From positions 1 to 6,393 of the forward strand of contig JAFMIX010000125.1 of NCBI GenBank assembly GCA_017853785.1: 6,393 bases of DNA, in the 5' to 3' direction. Origin of the DNA: Verrucomicrobiales bacterium (GTDB taxonomy: Bacteria > Verrucomicrobiota > Verrucomicrobiia > Limisphaerales > JAFMIX01). Below, piece by piece: positions 5,429 to 6,393 of this stretch. Position numbers and translations under genes: made by a program. Within the stretch, counting starts at the first letter, position 1, and the number at the start of each line of letters is the position of its first letter. The notes under the pieces were generated by a model. It saw only the letters and a list, made by a program, of their open reading frames with translations. It had not been told where the DNA came from and ran no database searches.

Positions 5429-6393
5429 ATGAGCACAGGAATCAACGCCATCAACGATGCGGTCAAGGAAGCCAGCGCCTTCACGCGACCGCTGTTCAAC
5501 GAACTCGGCAAGGTCGTCATCGGCCAGAATTATCTCACGGAGCGGCTCGTCATCGGCCTCCTCGCCAACGGCCACGTCCTTCTCGAAGGCGTGCCCGGCC
5601 TCGCCAAAACGCTCGCTGTGAAATCCATGGCCGCGTGCATCAGCGTGAAATTCTCGCGCCTGCAATTCACGCCGGACATGCTCCCCGCCGACGTCATCGG
5701 CACGCAGATCTACAATCCCCAATCCGGCGGCTTCACCACGCGCAAAGGCCCGGTGTTTGCGAACCTGATTCTCGCCGACGAAATCAACCGCGCGCCGGCC
5801 AAGGTGCAAAGCGCCTTGCTCGAAGCCATGCAGGAACGCCAGGTGACCATCGGCGACCAGACCTTCAAGCTCGATGAGCCGTTCCTCGTGCTCGCCACCC
5901 AAAATCCCATCGAGCAGGAAGGCACCTATCCGTTGCCCGAAGCGCAGGTGGACCGCTTCATGTTGAAACTGAAGATCGGCTATCCGACGCGCGCCGAGGA
6001 GCGGCAGATTCTCGAAGTGATGGCGAAAACTTCCGGCACGCCGAGCGCGAGCGCGGTGGTGGACCCGAAGGACATTCTCAAGGCGCGCGAAGTCATCAAC
6101 GACATTTACGTGGACGACAAGGTGAAGGATTACATCGTGGACCTCGTCTGCGCCACGCGCGACCCGGACCATTACAAGATCGCGGTGAAGGATTTCATCC
6201 AGCTCGGCGCGTCGCCGCGCGCGACCATCGCGCTGACGCTGGCGGCCAAGGCGTATGCGTTCCTCAAGGGCCGCGGCTACGTGACGCCGCAGGACGTGAA
6301 GAGCATCGGCATGGACGTGTTGCGCCACCGCGTGGCCATCACCTACGAAGCCGAGGCCGAGGAAAAAACCAGCGAAACGGTCATCCAGAAAAT
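5429..6393 (+). CDS. MoxR-family AAA+ ATPase (3'-truncated by window edge)
   Basis: MoxR ATPases are cytoplasmic AAA+ proteins thought to act as chaperone-like remodelling factors, often with a von Willebrand factor A domain partner. From ATG at 5429 the frame stays open to the window end, giving 321 complete codons. Key motifs are Walker A GVPGLAKT (54-61), Walker B LILADEIN (D117, E118), the conserved NRAPAKVQSALLEAMQE segment, sensor 1 ATQNP (N159), EAQVDRF (171-177, arginine-finger region) and sensor 2 GASPRA (260-265) in the helical lid. Family members are about 320-340 residues, so only a short C-terminal piece should be missing. The start gives a typical N-terminal length before the conserved VIGQ (30-33). 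The gap and repeat before it suggest a transcription unit separate from ribF. DUF58, BatA-like and transglutaminase genes often follow moxR, but that region is outside the window. Wobble usage shifts toward G-ending codons (GCG, CTG, GTG) in the second half. Confidence 0.95.
   Translation, partial: MSTGINAINDAVKEASAFTRPLFNELGKVVIGQNYLTERLVIGLLANGHVLLEGVPGLAKTLAVKSMAACISVKFSRLQFTPDMLPADVIGTQIYNPQSGGFTTRKGPVFANLILADEINRAPAKVQSALLEAMQERQVTIGDQTFKLDEPFLVLATQNPIEQEGTYPLPEAQVDRFMLKLKIGYPTRAEERQILEVMAKTSGTPSASAVVDPKDILKAREVINDIYVDDKVKDYIVDLVCATRDPDHYKIAVKDFIQLGASPRATIALTLAAKAYAFLKGRGYVTPQDVKSIGMDVLRHRVAITYEAEAEEKTSETVIQK

Noticed and set aside
5423..6328. Long minus-strand open frame opposite moxR
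   Set aside because: The plus strand encodes a complete set of MoxR AAA+ motifs. The antisense product is His/Arg/Ala-rich without recognisable features.

Overview
The window is a GC-rich, densely packed bacterial chromosomal segment with every recognisable gene on the + strand. It carries the conserved translation and RNA-maturation cluster infB (5' end cut off) - rbfA - nrnA-type DHH phosphoesterase - truB - ribF, then a roughly 250-base gap, then the start of a moxR-type AAA+ ATPase cut off by the right edge. The protein flavour and two intergenic repeats of a kind I associate with Verrucomicrobiota (Pedosphaera/Limisphaerales-like lineages) suggest that phylum. This is an inference of moderate confidence, because the gene order itself occurs in many bacterial phyla.

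Layout. Bases 1-2094 are translation initiation factor IF-2, read from an open frame that enters from the left. A 49-base gap with a perfect 8-bp inverted repeat separates it from rbfA (2144-2536). rbfA overlaps the DHH phosphoesterase gene by 4 bases (GTGA, 2533-2536). truB follows after 8 bases (3525-4241) and ribF after 13 more (4255-5175). The spacing supports one operon. Bases 5176-5428 hold no gene; most of this gap is an imperfect long palindrome with 13-bp perfect terminal arms and a short tandem repeat. The moxR-like gene runs from 5429 past the window end and is probably a separate transcription unit.

How the genes fit together. IF-2 places initiator tRNA on the small subunit. RbfA helps mature the 30S subunit and its 16S rRNA. 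TruB makes pseudouridine 55 in tRNA. The DHH enzyme probably recycles nanoRNA and/or pAp. RibF makes FMN and FAD. Together they form a housekeeping growth operon. The MoxR ATPase is unrelated and usually sits upstream of DUF58/von Willebrand-type genes, which would lie beyond the right edge.

I see no undescribed multi-gene system here. The most interesting sequence is non-coding: the palindromic element between ribF and moxR, and the small hairpin between infB and rbfA.
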